A stretch of 64,000 bases of DNA from Oenanthe sinensis (taxonomy: Eukaryota; Streptophyta; Magnoliopsida; Apiales; Apiaceae): contig CM053802.1 of NCBI GenBank assembly GCA_028671895.1, positions 34,448,201 through 34,512,200 on the forward strand, in the 5' to 3' direction. A program made the translations under genes and the position numbers. The notes below the pieces were generated by a model. It was not told where the DNA came from. It worked only from the letters and a program-made list of their open reading frames with translations, and did no database searches. Positions 35,085-48,083 of the stretch are shown here, in pieces; the stretch's first letter is position 1, and each line of letters begins with the position of its first letter.

Positions 35085-38060
35085 ATGGACCTACGAGTTG
35101 CCAATGGAGCAAGAGTTGCTGCTTTAGCTGTAGGAACATATTATTTATCTTTGCCCTCTGGGCTAGTTTTAGAACTGGAAAATTGTTATTACGTGCCTGC
35201 GATTCACAGAAACATTATTTCTGTTTCTTGTTTGGACAAGAAAGGTTTTTCCTTTACGATAAAGAACAACAGTTGCTCTTTTGCTTTGAATGATTTAACC
35301 TATGGTGTTGCGCGTTTGTTTAATGGTTTATATGTTCTTGACTTAGATAATCTTGTCTGTAATATAGAAAACAAACGACTTAAAGTTAATGACTCAAATC
35401 AAACATACCTCTGGCATTGTCGTCTAGGCCATATAAATGAGAAACTCATATCCAAATTACATAAGGATGGATATTTGGATAAGTTTGATTTTGAATCATA
35501 CCAAGAATGCGAATCTTGTTTGCTTGGTAAAATGACTAAAGCCCCTTTCACTGGTAAGGGTCAAAGGGCCACTGAACGTCTGGAGCTAATACATAGTGAT
35601 GTATGCGGCCCAATGCGTGTGATGACTAGAGGAGGCTACCACTACTTCATAACATTTACTGATGATTTCAGTAGATATGGATATGTATATCTTATGAAGA
35701 ATAAATCCGATTCTTTTGAAAAGTTCAAAGAATACAAGGCTGAAGTAGAGAAGCAAATTGGCGGAGGCACAAGTATTAAAATCTTACGATCTGATCGTGG
35801 AGGAGAATACTTGACCACAGAATTTAAAGATTATTTAAAGGAGTGTGGTATTGTATCACAACTCACTCCGCCAGGTACACCTCAATGGAATGGAGTTTCA
35901 GAGAGGAGAAATCGCACCTTGTTGGACATGATGAGATCGATGATGAGTCATGCAGATCTTCCAATTAGTTTCTGGGGTTATGCTCTAGAAACAACAGCTT
36001 TCACACTTAACCGTGTTCCTACTAAGAAGGTTCAAAAGACTCCATATGAGATATGGGAGAAGAAACGGTCAGGCATGAGCTTTATGAAAGTTTGGGGATG
36101 CACGGCGTTTGTGAAGCGTCAAGTATCTGACAAGCTTGGACCTAAATCTGAAGAGTGTAATTTTGTGGGATACCCTAGGGAAACAAAGGCGTACTATTTC
36201 TATAGTCCTTCTGAGCAGAAAGTGTTCATTGCTCGAGATGCTGTTTTCATGGAAAGAGATTTTATTTCCAAAAGAAATAGTGGGAGAACTATAGACCTCG
36301 ATGAAGATCGAGAACCACAAAATAGTATTGAACCTGAAATGGAACAAGAGCAGGATAATGATAATGCTCAACAAACACAGGTTGTTCGTAGAACTGGTAG
36401 AATTCGCCATGAGCCAGAGAGATATGGATTTCTCTTGACTCAATGTGGTGATTTGATGCTCATAGACGAAGATGAGCCTCTCACATACCAAGATGCTATG
36501 AACAGTCTAGACTCTAAGAGATGGCTAGAAGCCATGAAATCCGAGATGGATTCCATGTACGAAAACCGAGTATGGACTTTGGTTGATCCACCTGAAGGGG
36601 TAAAACCCATAGGGTGCAAATGGGTTTTCAAGAAGAAAACTGACATGGATGGAAATGTTCAGACCTATAAAGCAAGGCTGGTTGCAAAAGGTTTCAGACA
36701 AATTCATGGTATTGACTATGATGAGACTTTCTCACCAGTGGCTATGGTCAAGTCCATAAGGATTTTGCTTGCTATTGCAGCATTCCATGATTATGAAATC
36801 TGGCAAATGGATGTCAAAACAGCCTTCCTTAACGGAATCCTTGAAGAGGATGTGGATGTGTACATGACACAACCTGAAGGTTTTGTCGATCCAAGGAATG
36901 TTAGCAAGGTATATAAATTACGTCGATCCATTTATGGATTGAAGCAAGCCTCTAGGAGATGGAATATCCGTTTTGATGAAACAGTCAAAGAGTATGGCTT
37001 TGTTCAAAACGAAGATGAACCTTGTGTTTACAAGAAGGTTAGTGGGAGCCATGTGGCATTCATAGTACTATATGTTGATGACATACTACTAATGGGGAAT
37101 GACATACCTTCTCTCAAGGCTGTTAAGATTTGGTTAGGGAGCAACTTCTCTATGAAAGACTTAGGAGAAGCATCCTACATTCTAGGAATGAGGATCTATA
37201 GGGATAGATCTAGAAGGATGATCGGTCTAAGTCAGAGTACATACATCGATAAGGTTTTGCATCGTTTTGGTATGCAAAATGCAAAAAGGGGATATGTCCC
37301 CGTGTCTCAAGGGATAACGATCTCTAAAGATCAGTGTCTGAAATCATTGGATGATAAGGACCGCATGAGTAAGGTTCCATATGCCTCAGCAATTGGATCC
37401 ATCATGTATGCGATGGTATGTACTCGCCCAGATGTTTCGTATGCTTTAAGCATGACGAGCAGATACCAATCTAATCCAGGTGAAGGTCACTGGACGGCTG
37501 TCAAGAATATTCTAAAGTACTTGAAAAGGACTAAAGATTCATTCTTGGTGTATGGAGGAGAGGAAAAACTGGTTGTAAAAGGTTACACCGATGCAAGTTT
37601 CCAAACAGACAGGGATGATACTGTATCACAGTCTGGTTTTGTGTTTTGTCTAAACGGAGGTGCTGTAAGTTGGAAGAGTTCAAAGCAAGAAACAGTAGCT
37701 GATTCTACAATGGAGGCTGAGTACATTGCAGCTTGTGAAGCGGCTAAGGAAGCTGTTTGGATTCGAAAATTCATTACTGATTTGGGAGTGGTTCCATCGA
37801 TCGCAGATCCCATTGATCTATACTGCGATAATAATGGAGCCATTGCACAGGCTAAAGAACCTAGAGCTCACTCCCGAACCAAACATATACTGAGGAGATA
37901 TCACCTCATTCGAGAGATTAATGAAAGGGGTGACATACACATATGTAAAGTGCACACAAATGATAACATTACAGACCCACTGACCAAAGGCTTGTCGCAG
38001 ACGAAGCACGATGGTCACACTAGTTCCATGGGTATTAGATACATGGGAGATTGGCTCTAG
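35085..38060 (+). CDS. pol: C1 polyprotein: integrase, reverse transcriptase, RNase H
   Basis: 991 codons in the same frame as gag, open to the TAG at 38058-38060 after MGDWL. Order: end of protease (YYLSLPSGL ... YYVPAIHRNIISVSCLDKKG); zinc block YLWHCRLGHINEK ... CESCLLGKMTKAPFTG; integrase core with Asp in LIHSDVCGPM, Asp in RSDRGGEYL and Glu in PQWNGVSERRNRTL; RT with WQMDVKTAFLN, YGLKQASRRW and catalytic YVDD at about residue 663 (37071-37082); RNase H with GYTDASFQ, MEAEYIAACEAA and LYCDNNGAIAQAK. All catalytic residues I can see are present. It is drawn as a separate CDS only because of the TGA upstream. It is the only near-complete pol in the window and a plausible trans helper for defective relatives. 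Confidence 0.95.
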   Translation: MDLRVANGARVAALAVGTYYLSLPSGLVLELENCYYVPAIHRNIISVSCLDKKGFSFTIKNNSCSFALNDLTYGVARLFNGLYVLDLDNLVCNIENKRLKVNDSNQTYLWHCRLGHINEKLISKLHKDGYLDKFDFESYQECESCLLGKMTKAPFTGKGQRATERLELIHSDVCGPMRVMTRGGYHYFITFTDDFSRYGYVYLMKNKSDSFEKFKEYKAEVEKQIGGGTSIKILRSDRGGEYLTTEFKDYLKECGIVSQLTPPGTPQWNGVSERRNRTLLDMMRSMMSHADLPISFWGYALETTAFTLNRVPTKKVQKTPYEIWEKKRSGMSFMKVWGCTAFVKRQVSDKLGPKSEECNFVGYPRETKAYYFYSPSEQKVFIARDAVFMERDFISKRNSGRTIDLDEDREPQNSIEPEMEQEQDNDNAQQTQVVRRTGRIRHEPERYGFLLTQCGDLMLIDEDEPLTYQDAMNSLDSKRWLEAMKSEMDSMYENRVWTLVDPPEGVKPIGCKWVFKKKTDMDGNVQTYKARLVAKGFRQIHGIDYDETFSPVAMVKSIRILLAIAAFHDYEIWQMDVKTAFLNGILEEDVDVYMTQPEGFVDPRNVSKVYKLRRSIYGLKQASRRWNIRFDETVKEYGFVQNEDEPCVYKKVSGSHVAFIVLYVDDILLMGNDIPSLKAVKIWLGSNFSMKDLGEASYILGMRIYRDRSRRMIGLSQSTYIDKVLHRFGMQNAKRGYVPVSQGITISKDQCLKSLDDKDRMSKVPYASAIGSIMYAMVCTRPDVSYALSMTSRYQSNPGEGHWTAVKNILKYLKRTKDSFLVYGGEEKLVVKGYTDASFQTDRDDTVSQSGFVFCLNGGAVSWKSSKQETVADSTMEAEYIAACEAAKEAVWIRKFITDLGVVPSIADPIDLYCDNNGAIAQAKEPRAHSRTKHILRRYHLIREINERGDIHICKVHTNDNITDPLTKGLSQTKHDGHTSSMGIRYMGDWL

Positions 38061-38074
38061 TGCAAGTGGGAGAT
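38061..38074 (+). other. Polypurine tract of C1
   Basis: TGCAAGTGGGAGAT between the pol stop and the 3' LTR. Confidence 0.88.
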
Positions 38075-39631
38075 TGTTAGTGTAGGTGCCCTAGAGGCAA
38101 TACAATGTTTCTTTTAATAGACCTTTATGTCATTTGATTATTCAATAAACGTATTTATTATGACTTTAAATACTGCAATATATTTGTTAGCATAATAAAT
38201 GTCCTTAGAATCATGATACACATTGTATAGTTTAGTACATGACTTGAACTTGAGATTATATAATAGATCATATTCTTAAATGTCCCTAGTCGAGTATTAT
38301 TATTATAGGACAATAATAATACATAAATAGACTAGTATGTTGTTTGACTGATAACCACATCTCATTGGTTATAAGTATGGGGATACTAAAGTCAACACAT
38401 AGGTACATGCAGGAGTACATGGTACTGGACAGACCTACAGTGAGATTCTTCATGTTTAATAAAGTCATAAGAAAGACTCACAGTGATAATGGTGTAATGA
38501 TCCTCTGACTTGAGATCATTATATTTCTATACGAGGATTAATATACTTTGACTACATTAAAAGTTACCTTTGACCGGGTAATGATAAAAGTGGACATCGT
38601 GTATATCATGACTCGTATGAGAAATATGAATGATAGATAAAGGATTTAACCTTCCTATAATTAGGAGAGATATTATTGGCCTCTTGATTGAGTGAGACTA
38701 TAAAATGCATGACCGTGCTCAAATAATGATTTGTTTTCATAGTCTACTCATGGATCAAGTAAACCCGGGTTAAATGTTGAAGAGGATGACTAAATACATG
38801 CCTCGAGTTTAATCTATAATATATATGGTTAAAGGGATTATATTACACGGAAACATTAATCACGAAAGGTTTTATCGAATCACGATTTAATTATTATTTA
38901 ATTGGGTAGCAATGATGTATTACTAGATACCGCTCATTGTTTATAATTTTATTGGAGAATAAAATTATTGCTAATTAAATAATAGCCTATAGGGTCACAC
39001 ACATAGAGCACTTCAAGGAATAGTTAATTTAAATTATAGATTTAAATTAATTGATGATTATTTAAATTTTATTATATTAATTAAGTGAGACTTAATTAAT
39101 TGAAATAATATAATTCGAATTTGAATTCTGCCCTTAATAATTAAGTATGACTTAGTTATTAATTAAATAATAGAAATTCGGTTTTTATTATTTAATCCTA
39201 AACCTACATGGGTTAGGCTTTGCTGTTATGGGTTGCTGATTGGGCCTCTTAACCAGCATTATAAATAGATAATGATAGGGTTAAGAGGGATGACGTTTTG
39301 AAAAACAAAACCCTAAAGGCAGCATCAGCAAAGAGGCAGAAAGAACAAAATTCGAAATCATCAAAGGAGGCTAGTACATCCATTCCGTAATCAAGATCGT
39401 GAGACGTTCTTGAAAGTGCTCGTGTGGATACCATAGAGGTGTTTTCGAGAAGAAGACACAAGTCGTGAAAGCTAGGATCTCCGTTGAGTTCGTAGAAGTC
39501 AAGACCAAGAAAATGTATGATTCCGTTTCACAATAATCAGTCTGAACCTATACATGATCCTGCGTTTAGGGTTCCGAATTTTTGTTATATTTACGTTTAA
39601 TCCGCTGCGTTTTATGCCTCGGAACCCAACA
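38075..39631 (+). repeat. 3' LTR of C1
   Basis: 1557 bp, TGTTAGTGTAGGTGCC to GGAACCCAACA. Same length as the 5' LTR, so the differences are substitutions only. Confidence 0.95.
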
Positions 39632-41439
39632 ATATATATTTATATATATATGGAAATAATGATACTAAATTTTGTCTGTACCTCTCACTCTGCAAGCCTT
39701 GCATTGTGTTTCTAGAATTTATCTATTTAGGCTTACCATCAACGTGAGTGTTAGTGGTGTGCTTGACTCGTTACAAGGTGCTCTTGCTGACGAGCGAATT
39801 TCAATGTACTCATCATGTAGACAGAATAATTCCAGAGACAGTTTTATTGCCTTTTCAGCTCTGCATCCTTTTCAGAAGATACAGATGAGCTTACAGTTAC
39901 CCCGGTTTTATACTCCTTTTCTTCTCTGGAGGTAGAGTTGTGGGTGCACTTCTGACTTCATCCTTATTTACTGCATCAGGTACAGTTTCTCTCTTATCAA
40001 CCTCTAACTTACATGAGTTTCTTATATCCCCAGGGGTTAATATATGGAAGTGGATGAATTGGTGTTTAGTACTATGGCCTGGGTAAGAGATTTATGGGTT
40101 TTCAACATCTTGGCCAGCTTCTATAGCCATTGGGGACTAAACGGATAGAACCAATCGAGATAAAAAGATAATCACCATAACATTCTAAAATATATTTTTC
40201 ATCTCGAAGAGAAGGAAAAATATAATAAGGAATGGTATAGATTGCATTAAAGCACTTTCAGTAAAAGAGTTTTGTCGGAACTAAAGATTTATCATTTAAA
40301 ATTATGATATGAAATTTTCTGTAAGGTACATATCCCATAATAAAATGCGGGAAATTTGTATCAGAGGAGAAAGTTTCTATCCCTTTTGAATTTCCTATAA
40401 GACAAACATCCCATAATAAAATGCAGGAATTTGTTAGAAGAAAGTCAACGCTCTTACCAAATTATATCTCATTAAAATGACTCTTTTCCTGTATACCTTA
40501 ATACTGTACGATTTGAAAATAGTTTTACAAATCATCCTTATCAGATAGAGGACTATAATTGTCCGACTCATAATACAATTATGATCTTCATCATTTTTGT
40601 TCACCTGATATTATCCCTGGCTTAAAATAGAAAATTTCATGACAATAGGGGTGGATGTATTCTTAGCAATACAATATAACGCCTTCAAAGCAACAACCAC
40701 TATTTAGGTATTTTGAATCAATGTGAAACATACATTGACACAAGTATTTGAAAACAAATCATTTTACAAATGGTTGATACCTCGAAGTAAAAATAAATTT
40801 TGGAAATATTTCTAAGTATATAAAATATTGAGAATTTTATATACATAACTTAGAAAATACTTCGCCTTTCAATATTAATGATTTTTGAATTATGCATTGA
40901 TTACTTAGATCAGTAATTCTAAATAATGTCACTAATATTAAAAGTGTCACAATTATTTGTAAGAAAACATATTAAAATATCATAGAAAGATATCAAAATA
41001 ATTAAGCAAGATATCATTAACTGATAATCATAAAATATTTAATATACAAATAATTATGTTACATATTATTTTAAATCATTAGACTGATATGCCATCAAAT
41101 TGTCTGACATCATAATTTAAATCAATTAAGATGATATACAAACTTATGTTAGAACGCATAATTACCACATATGCTTTTAACATTGTGAATATGATAATTA
41201 AAGTTGTAGCAATAAGTATGAGGTTCTAGATTTCAAATAAATTCAAAGTCCTTTAAATATGAAAATTTTAATACTTGTGAACTAATTTAAGAATTCTTTG
41301 TAGATGACATTTCCAACAAATATGCACATAAATAATATCTCAACTTTACTTAACCAACTTAGACAAAATAAATTTACTAAGCTGTTTAGCAAATATCTGC
41401 AAGTTATTCTACTAAGGACTACTCTCAAAATAAATGATA
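39632..41439 (-). other. Element G, region after RNase H, noncoding remnant
   Basis: Very AT-rich. The piece 40640-41400 is the reverse complement counterpart of 58560-59270 in element E (e.g. GGGGTGGATGTATTCTTAGC). On the - strand near 41380-41350 ADIFAKQL marks the end of the copia RNase H. 39640-40640 has no recognisable coding; the 87-codon + frame at 39672 is not supported. Confidence 0.6.
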
Positions 41440-42820
41440 CCTGATGTCCATGCGTTTATTCCGTGAGTGGTGTAGAGATTATCCAGCACAGTTGATGGAG
41501 TTTGACAGCTTCTAGTAATTACTTGCATGTTTTTCTTACAACCTGCATTATCTATATCTGTATAGCCAGTTAGGTTAAACCTAGTATATTTAGGGTACTT
41601 GATTCTAAAAATTGGTAATCCCTTAAGATATTTAACAATTCATATCTTAGTTATAATATTAGATTCTCCAGTATCTACTTGGAAACTTGTACATAGGCAT
41701 ATTGAGAATAAAATATATGGTCTTTATGCACTTGAATAAGTAATGAGCTGATCGTACCTCTATAGCTTGTCACTTCAATTATATACCTGATTTTCCCTGA
41801 TCAAGCTTAGTGGTTTGTTGACAAAAAGTCTTGGTAGGTCTGGAATCTTCTAAATTGCGCATCTTCAAAACTTCTTTGACTTACTTTAATTGCCATCACT
41901 CTTTTGAATTACTTATAATCCAAAAAGAATTACAACTCTTCCAACATAATCATCTTGTTCCTACTCTGCATTAACTTAGTAAAAATCTCTTGCCAAATTT
42001 TTATTAGTAGATCCACATATAATATAATCACGGTATACTTGCACTAATATTACATTATGTGTGCGCCTAGTATTATAAATATATATATATATATATATGT
42101 ATAACAATCTTAATAAAATCATTTTCAAGTAATTATCAGTTAGAGTGTCATACTATGTCCTTGACGATTGCTTAATTTCCTACCTCCGTCATAGAGAGCT
42201 TGTAAAGAGAATGATATATAAATTCCGGTGGATTGTAACTTCAAAGTCCAAGAGTTATTGTACATCAACTTTAACTTCTAACTCACCATTCAGGTGTGCA
42301 CTTGTTCACATTCATCTGATAGATATTCATGCCTGAATGCTCAGCAGGTAATATGAATATTACTGTTAGGTCATCAACTTGTTTAGCCCTAATAGTATCA
42401 AGTCTCGTCTCTTATGCTTTTAGTTAGATCTTGAAAGTCACGAAGATTCTGTTTCCATCATCGTCTATACCTTCTGCTTTATAGTAACTTGTAGCAACCA
42501 CTTTGGATTTGTCCCTCATAACAATGCCAAAAATCAACTAGTCTCTAAAAACCCTTACAGTACCAATTACAACTTTGTCTTGTGGTCTGGATTCCAGATT
42601 CAGAAGATTCTGCCTTCAAACTGATTGAGATCATTTTGCATTGCAATCACCCAATCTGGATCAATCAGTGCTTCTTAATTGGTACTGATTGAGATTCTGC
42701 CTCCAGGAATGAGTTTGACTCCAAACCCTTTGTGTCTGCAGATATGTTCTTAATGTATTCATTTGATCTTCATTGTGTTGAGTATGACTAGTAGATCCTT
42801 CTTTTATTTTCTCCCCCTAA
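41440..42820 (-). pseudogene. Element G RT and RNase H remnant (SIRE-type)
   Basis: No long ORF remains, but pieces are readable on the - strand: KYLKGLPIFRIKYPK and FNLTGYTDIDNAGCK (RNase H start, about 41680-41560), and RT fragments near 42580 with PQDKVVIGT-like text. The sequence is co-linear in reverse with 57780-58540 of E. It is an old, many-times-mutated copia pol of SIRE/Maximus type. Confidence 0.75.
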
Positions 42821-42825
42821 GTTGC

Positions 42826-44419
42826 TGAAGGGTTTCGGGCATGAAAACGCAGCGGAATTAACGTAAAAACAATAAAAAAATCGAAACCCAATCGCCGGAT
42901 CCATGTATAACGTTGGATGATTATGGTGAAGAAGTATGTACCTTAACAAAGCTTTCGTATGCTGTTTAATGGAGGTCCAGAAAGATGAATCACAGCAGTC
43001 CTTTGTTGCAAAGATTTGCTCTCTAAAGAAGTCCACACGAACGTCCGATCGTCCTACGATCACCGGAGTCGGTACTAGCCGAATTGTTTGCCTCTCTCTC
43101 TCTCTCTTTCTCTAGCCTCTCTTGATGTTGAGCAGCTAGGGTTTTTCTCTAAAAACGAAATTTGATGATTAAACCCTAATACTATACATCATTATGTATA
43201 TATAGGGGAGAGAGAGATTTTGGGCCTAACCCTAATCCATGTGGTTTCCAAAACCCATTATGACTTTGGGTTATTATTATTATTAAATCTGAATTCTAAT
43301 ATAATTAATCAAGTCCCACTTAATTAATTCAATAATTAAATTCGAATAATAATAATACTTATTAAATCCGAATTCTAATATAATTAATCAAGTCCCACTT
43401 AATTAATTCAATAATTAAATTCGAATAAACAATAATATATTTAAATTCGTAATTTAAATAAACCTCCGTTTTGACGTTCTTTGTGTGTGACCCTTTAGGT
43501 TATTATTACGTTGGCAATAATTTTATTATCTAATAATAAAATTATAAACAATGAGCGGCATCTAGTAATACATCATTGCTACCCAAGTAATAATAATAAT
43601 TGGTGATTCAATTAAACCTTTCGTGAATAATATTCCATGCAATATAATCCCTTTAACCTTATATTATTGATCAAACTCGAGGCATGTATAGTGTCATCCT
43701 GTTCAACGTTTAATCTCGGTTTCCTTGATCAATGAATAGACTATTTAAACAAATCAATATTTAAGCATGACCATGCATTTCATAGTCTCACTCAATCAAG
43801 AGGCCAATAATATCACTCCTAGAATTGGAGGGTTAAATCCTATATCTATCATTCATATTCCTCATACGATTCATAGCATACCCAATGTACACCTTTATCA
43901 TTACCCGGTTAAAGGTAACTTTGAGTGTAATCAAAGTATATTAATTCTCGTATAGAAATATAATGATTTCAAATCAGAGGATCATTACATCATTATCACA
44001 GTGAGATTTCTTATGACACTTATTAACATGTAGAATCTCACGGCGGGTCTTTCCAGTGTCATGTATTGATACATACACTTATGTTCTTGACTTTAGTATC
44101 ACCATACCTATGACCAATGAGATGTGGTCATCCGTCAACAAACATACTAGTCTTATTGCATTATTATTGTCCTTAAATAATAATACTTGACTAGGGTATT
44201 TTAGGAATAAAATACTATTCATATAATCTCATTTTTAAGTCAGATACTTAAAGATATATATTACGTATTAATATTCCAAGGACATTTATTATCCTTTCAA
44301 TTTATAACGCAGTAAATAAAGACATAATAAATAATAATTAAATAATCACATAAAACATAATCCTTAATTGTTTTCAATAAAACATTAAAAGTATTGTCTC
44401 TAGGACACCAATACTAACA
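42826..44419 (-). repeat. Solo LTR of Angela family B (B2)
   Basis: 1594 bp with both LTR ends (TGAAGGGTTTCGGGC ... ACTAACA on the + strand) and 5-bp duplication GTTGC (42821-42825 and 44420-44424). It carries the 75-bp block twice, like the 5' LTR of B1. It interrupts G. Confidence 0.95.
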
Positions 44420-44424
44420 GTTGC

Positions 44425-44888
44425 TGCTAGGATGTGTTGAAGATCCTTCACCTTGTTGTGTGGATTCTGTTAAAGTTCACGAGTTATGTAAATTCACTAC
44501 CATTTCCACTACTAGGATTTGAATCATCATCAATAACATTGATTCCTTCTGCAACCTCAGTTTTGTCATCAATATCTGAATATGACTCTGACAAGATGTC
44601 AAGCTTCAAAGATTCAGAATAGACTTTCTTTTGAATGCTAGGGAGATTGGTGTAATCAGACGACACATTCAGACTTTCAATCACCTTCTGATTTTACATC
44701 ACGTCTTATTTTCAAAGCTTTTGACTTCAATGAGTAGCTGCAGAAATTTTTTCCATGAGCCTTAATTTTAAACTTGCCAAAATACTCATATAAATCTTCA
44801 ATAAATATCAATTTGCTCCAAACACACGAAAGATCTTCAGTGTTTGTTTCTAGTTGGTCATTAACTCATATGATGTCTTTTCATGATC
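44425..44888 (-). pseudogene. Element G integrase-RT junction (SIRE-type)
   Basis: On the - strand it reads EKTSYELMTN, then (with stops) a piece like FRVFGANCYLLK, then VIESLNVSSDYTNLPSIQKKVYSESLKLDILSESYSDIDDKTEVAEGINV. This is the segment after the copia integrase core, characteristic of SIRE-type elements. The same protein text is at 57560-57710 on the + strand in E. It is cut at 44888 by the start of D. Confidence 0.82.
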
Positions 44889-45436
44889 TGTTAGAAATGC
44901 AAACACTGATGCTGTCAGAGAATATCAAACAGAGTTTATTGACAGAGTTTATACTGATGTAATCAGAGATTATGAAGCTGTCGGTCAGAGTTTACTCTAT
45001 TAGAGAATACTCAGTCAGAGTTTACTCTAACAGAGAATGCTCTATCAGAGAATATCAAACCAACAAAGTTTATCTACAAAGTTTGTGAAAGAAACAGATA
45101 AATCAGAATATGATTTGGATAGTGAAGAAGGAATTCAAATACAAGTCAAATTACCTTATTGAATCTATTTTTTTCATTATCTGTTTTGTAGTTGGATTTG
45201 TACATGTGTCTATATAAACACAGAAATAGGTTAACATTAATAATTCATTCAAGTTATATTTTTCTCAACCTAGCAGCTCATAAGAACAGTGAATTTCTCG
45301 AGAGAGTTTTGTATTCACGTTCATTATTGTTAATACAAAACAATATTTCTTTTATATACTTGTATTCCTGATTGATTATTTGGTATCTATTATATTCAAA
45401 CGCCCATTCTATAATAAATTATCATATGGGAAAACA
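44889..45436 (+). repeat. 5' LTR of D (at least its last 548 bp)
   Basis: Matches 59746-60286 at roughly 80 percent by eye, from TGTTAGAAATGCAAACACTG to the end ...GGGAAAACA, with the primer-binding site two bases on. It has multiple CAGAGTTT/AGAGAAT motifs (44920-45070). TATATAAACACAG near 45211 is a likely TATA box. The matching right-hand LTR seems to extend further left (59271), so this copy may be 5'-truncated. Confidence 0.75.
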
Positions 45437-45438
45437 AT

Positions 45439-45450
45439 TGGTATCAGAGC
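45439..45450 (+). other. Primer-binding site of D
   Basis: TGGTATCAGAGC, two bases after the LTR end. Confidence 0.92.
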
Positions 45451-45484
45451 AGGCAGTTATTTTCAACTAAAAGATCACATAAAC

Positions 45485-47719
45485 ATGTCTGGAAACAAGT
45501 ATGAAAGCATCATAATTCCAATCTTGAAGAAAGTTGAGTACCCTACATGGAGGGTAAAGATGATGATGTTCCTGGAAGCCACCAATCCTGATTATCTAGA
45601 CAGGATCAATGAAGGTCAGTATCTTCCTACTAAGCTAGTTCCATCAACAATTGTGGAAGGAAGACAGGTTTCTGAATGTTATACTCTGAAGAATAAAAAG
45701 GAGTGGACCAATGAGGAAAAACTAGAAGTTCTCAAAGATGCAAAGGTAAGAAACATACTGCATAACAGTCTTGACTCTATGATGTCTAACAGGGTAATTG
45801 CCTGCAAAACTGCAATAGAGATCTGGGATGCACTAGAGGTTCAGTGCCAAGGAACCAAAGAGATAGAGAAAAATAGAAGATCTGTTTTAATTCAAGAGTA
45901 TGAATACTTTGAGGCTAAGTAAAATGAGTCCCTCACAGAAATCTATGACAAATTTCTAACTTTGTTAAATAACTTTGCTTTGGTGAATAAGGTGTATGAC
46001 AACGAGGATTCTAACACCAAGTTTCTTAGGGCTCTTCCTGAAGAATGGGATTTATTAATACCCTTGATAAGAGACAAGGCTGATTTAGATGAAATGTCTC
46101 TAGATGAAGTCCATGGAAGATTGAAAACTCATGATCTAAAATTACAGCAAAGAAAGAATAGGAAGAGTAGCAAGGCAAAATCTATTGCTTTGAATGTTGA
46201 GGCCAAAATTTAAGAACCAAAGGAAAAAGTCCCTAAAGCCTCAACAAGAAAACAAAAAGCTATAATGGTCAATGAAAATAGTGAATCGGAGTTTGAGACA
46301 AACTCTGATGTAAACTCTGATGACTCCACAGACTCTAACATGATGGAGATGGTTGCCATAATTGTCAAAGGCTTCAAAAAGATGAAGTACAGGAAGAACG
46401 GAAAACAAGGAAACTTCCAGAAGAAGCATGGAGAACCAGAAAAGAAAGACAGAGTCAGGAAAAGGGAAGATTGAGATGCAAAATGAAAAACTCTTGACAA
46501 AACAAATGTCAAGTGTTACAAGTGTAACAAGATGGGGCACTTTGCTACTGAATGTAGAAGTAAGGAATCTGGAAAAGCACTAATCACATCAAAGAAAGAT
46601 TGGATGGATTCCTCTGACTCTGAAGAAGAAACAAATTATGCACTCATGGCAAACACTGATGCCCCCATTTTAAACTCTTAGAAGGTACCAAACTTTGTCT
46701 TCAATTTTAGTACTGAAGATATCCATGAATTAATGTCTTTTCTTAGAACTTTGCATGTTATCTTTAAATCACAATCACTTGAGAATAAAAGATTAAAATC
46801 TGAAATACGAACTCTGACTGCTAGGAATGAACTTCTTGAAACTGAAAATTCTAACATGCTTAGCATTAAGAAAGACTGTGAAAATGCTATTCATATACAA
46901 ACTCAGTTAGAAATACAAGTGAAATATTTGAAATCTGAGATAGCTAAAGAGAAAGTGACTTTCAAAGTTTGGACAAACTCTGGCAAGAGAGTCCAATAAA
47001 TTTTTTCTAATAAGAATTGGACATCAGCCTTAGGTTATGAATCTGATAAGGAGACACATACTAAGACACACACAAAAGGGAAGTTGAGTGAACCTATGAA
47101 TTTTGTTAGAAAAGAAAATAGTGTGTCAAAGAATAAAAAGGTGAATATAGGATTACTCTCACAGAAGCAACTTAAGGAAAAATTGAAGGTAGTCACTAAT
47201 AAGAACAAACCTAAAAAGGTGAAAAGAAATAGAAATGGAAAAGTAGGAATTACTAAGGAGAATAACTATAAGTATATCCCTGATGCTCCTAGAATAACAT
47301 GTTTTACTTGTGGTAATTCAAATCACTTTGCAATTGACTGCAAACAAAACAAAAAGAAGGAACCTGAAAGACCTAGTTCAGAGGCTAGAAAACAAACTAG
47401 ATATAGACCACAAAATCCCTATTTTCACTATGGCGGTTTATGGCATTCAATTTATACATGAAAAGAATATCATAGTTTTTATTTCAATTATTATGAACTA
47501 TTGCCTCAAATGAATAAAACTCCTGTCTTTTCTAAACATGCTGTCAAACAAAAATATGTGATAAAAACTGAAAATAGAAAGATAAACTCTGACAGTATAA
47601 ACTCTGATAATGCAAACTCTGTTAACATAAACTCTGATAAAAATACTTTTGCTTCAAGAGTTAACAAGTTTCAAAAGAAAGAACCCAAACTTGTTTGGGT
47701 CCCCAAATCTACTAATTAA
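45485..47719 (+). pseudogene. D gag (SIRE-type, long)
   Basis: ATG 45485: MSGNKYESIIIPILKKVEYPTWRVKMMMFL. TAA at 45920 and 46211 interrupt the frame. The gag core ends in FLRALPEEWDLL. A Ser/Asp-rich part with NSD repeats follows (46300-46345), then zinc knuckle CYKCNKMGHFATEC (about 46513-46554), a heptad-like coiled coil (ENKRLKSEIRTLTARNELLETEN, about 46780-46850, shown in part), a basic tract (KNKPKKVKRNRNGK) and a second zinc knuckle CFTCGNSNHFAIDC (about 47300-47341). A second NSD repeat block lies at 47580-47645. Long gags with a coiled coil are usual for SIRE. Confidence 0.85.
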
Positions 47720-47733
47720 TTTGCATTAATTGA

Positions 47734-48083
47734 TTGCAAGGAAACAGGAAAAACATCCTAGTGATTGATAGTGGATGTTCTGCACATATGACTGGAAACA
47801 AATCCCATCTTTCAGAGTTTAAGGAGAAGGCTAGCCCAACAGTATCTTATGGAGATGGCAACATTGGAAGAACACTGGGATATGACAATATTGTTATTGG
47901 AAATGTCATCATTGATAATGTAGCTCTGGTTGAAGGACTCAAGCATAATATGTTAAGTATGAGTCAAATGACAGATATAGGTTATTATGTGGAATTTCAT
48001 GGAACTCATTGTGAAGTGAAAAGCAAGAAGGATGGAAAAGTAGTTCTCATAAGTCACTGACATAACAACTTATTTGAAGCTAG
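47734..48083 (+). pseudogene. D protease
   Basis: Contains VIDSGCSAHMTGNKSHL, the copia-type aspartic protease motif, followed by YGDGNIGRTLGYDNIVIGN and VEGLKHNMLSMSQMTDIGY. Stop TGA at 48058-48060; then the solo LTR. Confidence 0.9.

Larger units (their letters stand above)
30864..39631 (+). mobile_element. Element C1: Ty1/copia, Angela type, nearly intact
   Basis: Both LTRs are 1557 bp, with the 5-bp duplication ATATA at 30859-30863 and 39632-39636. The primer-binding site, leader, gag-pol ORF and polypurine tract are all present. LTR ends resemble the Angela/BARE lineage (TGTTAG...GTGCCCTAGAGGCAAT). By eye roughly 25-30 substitutions separate the LTRs. Coding defects are few: a frameshift just after the gag ATG and one TGA at 35079. 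The first two bases of the 5' LTR read TA, not TG. Confidence 0.96.

Noticed and set aside
36069..36707. Three - strand ORFs of 60-140 codons
   Set aside because: Shadows of the C1 pol gene on the opposite strand.
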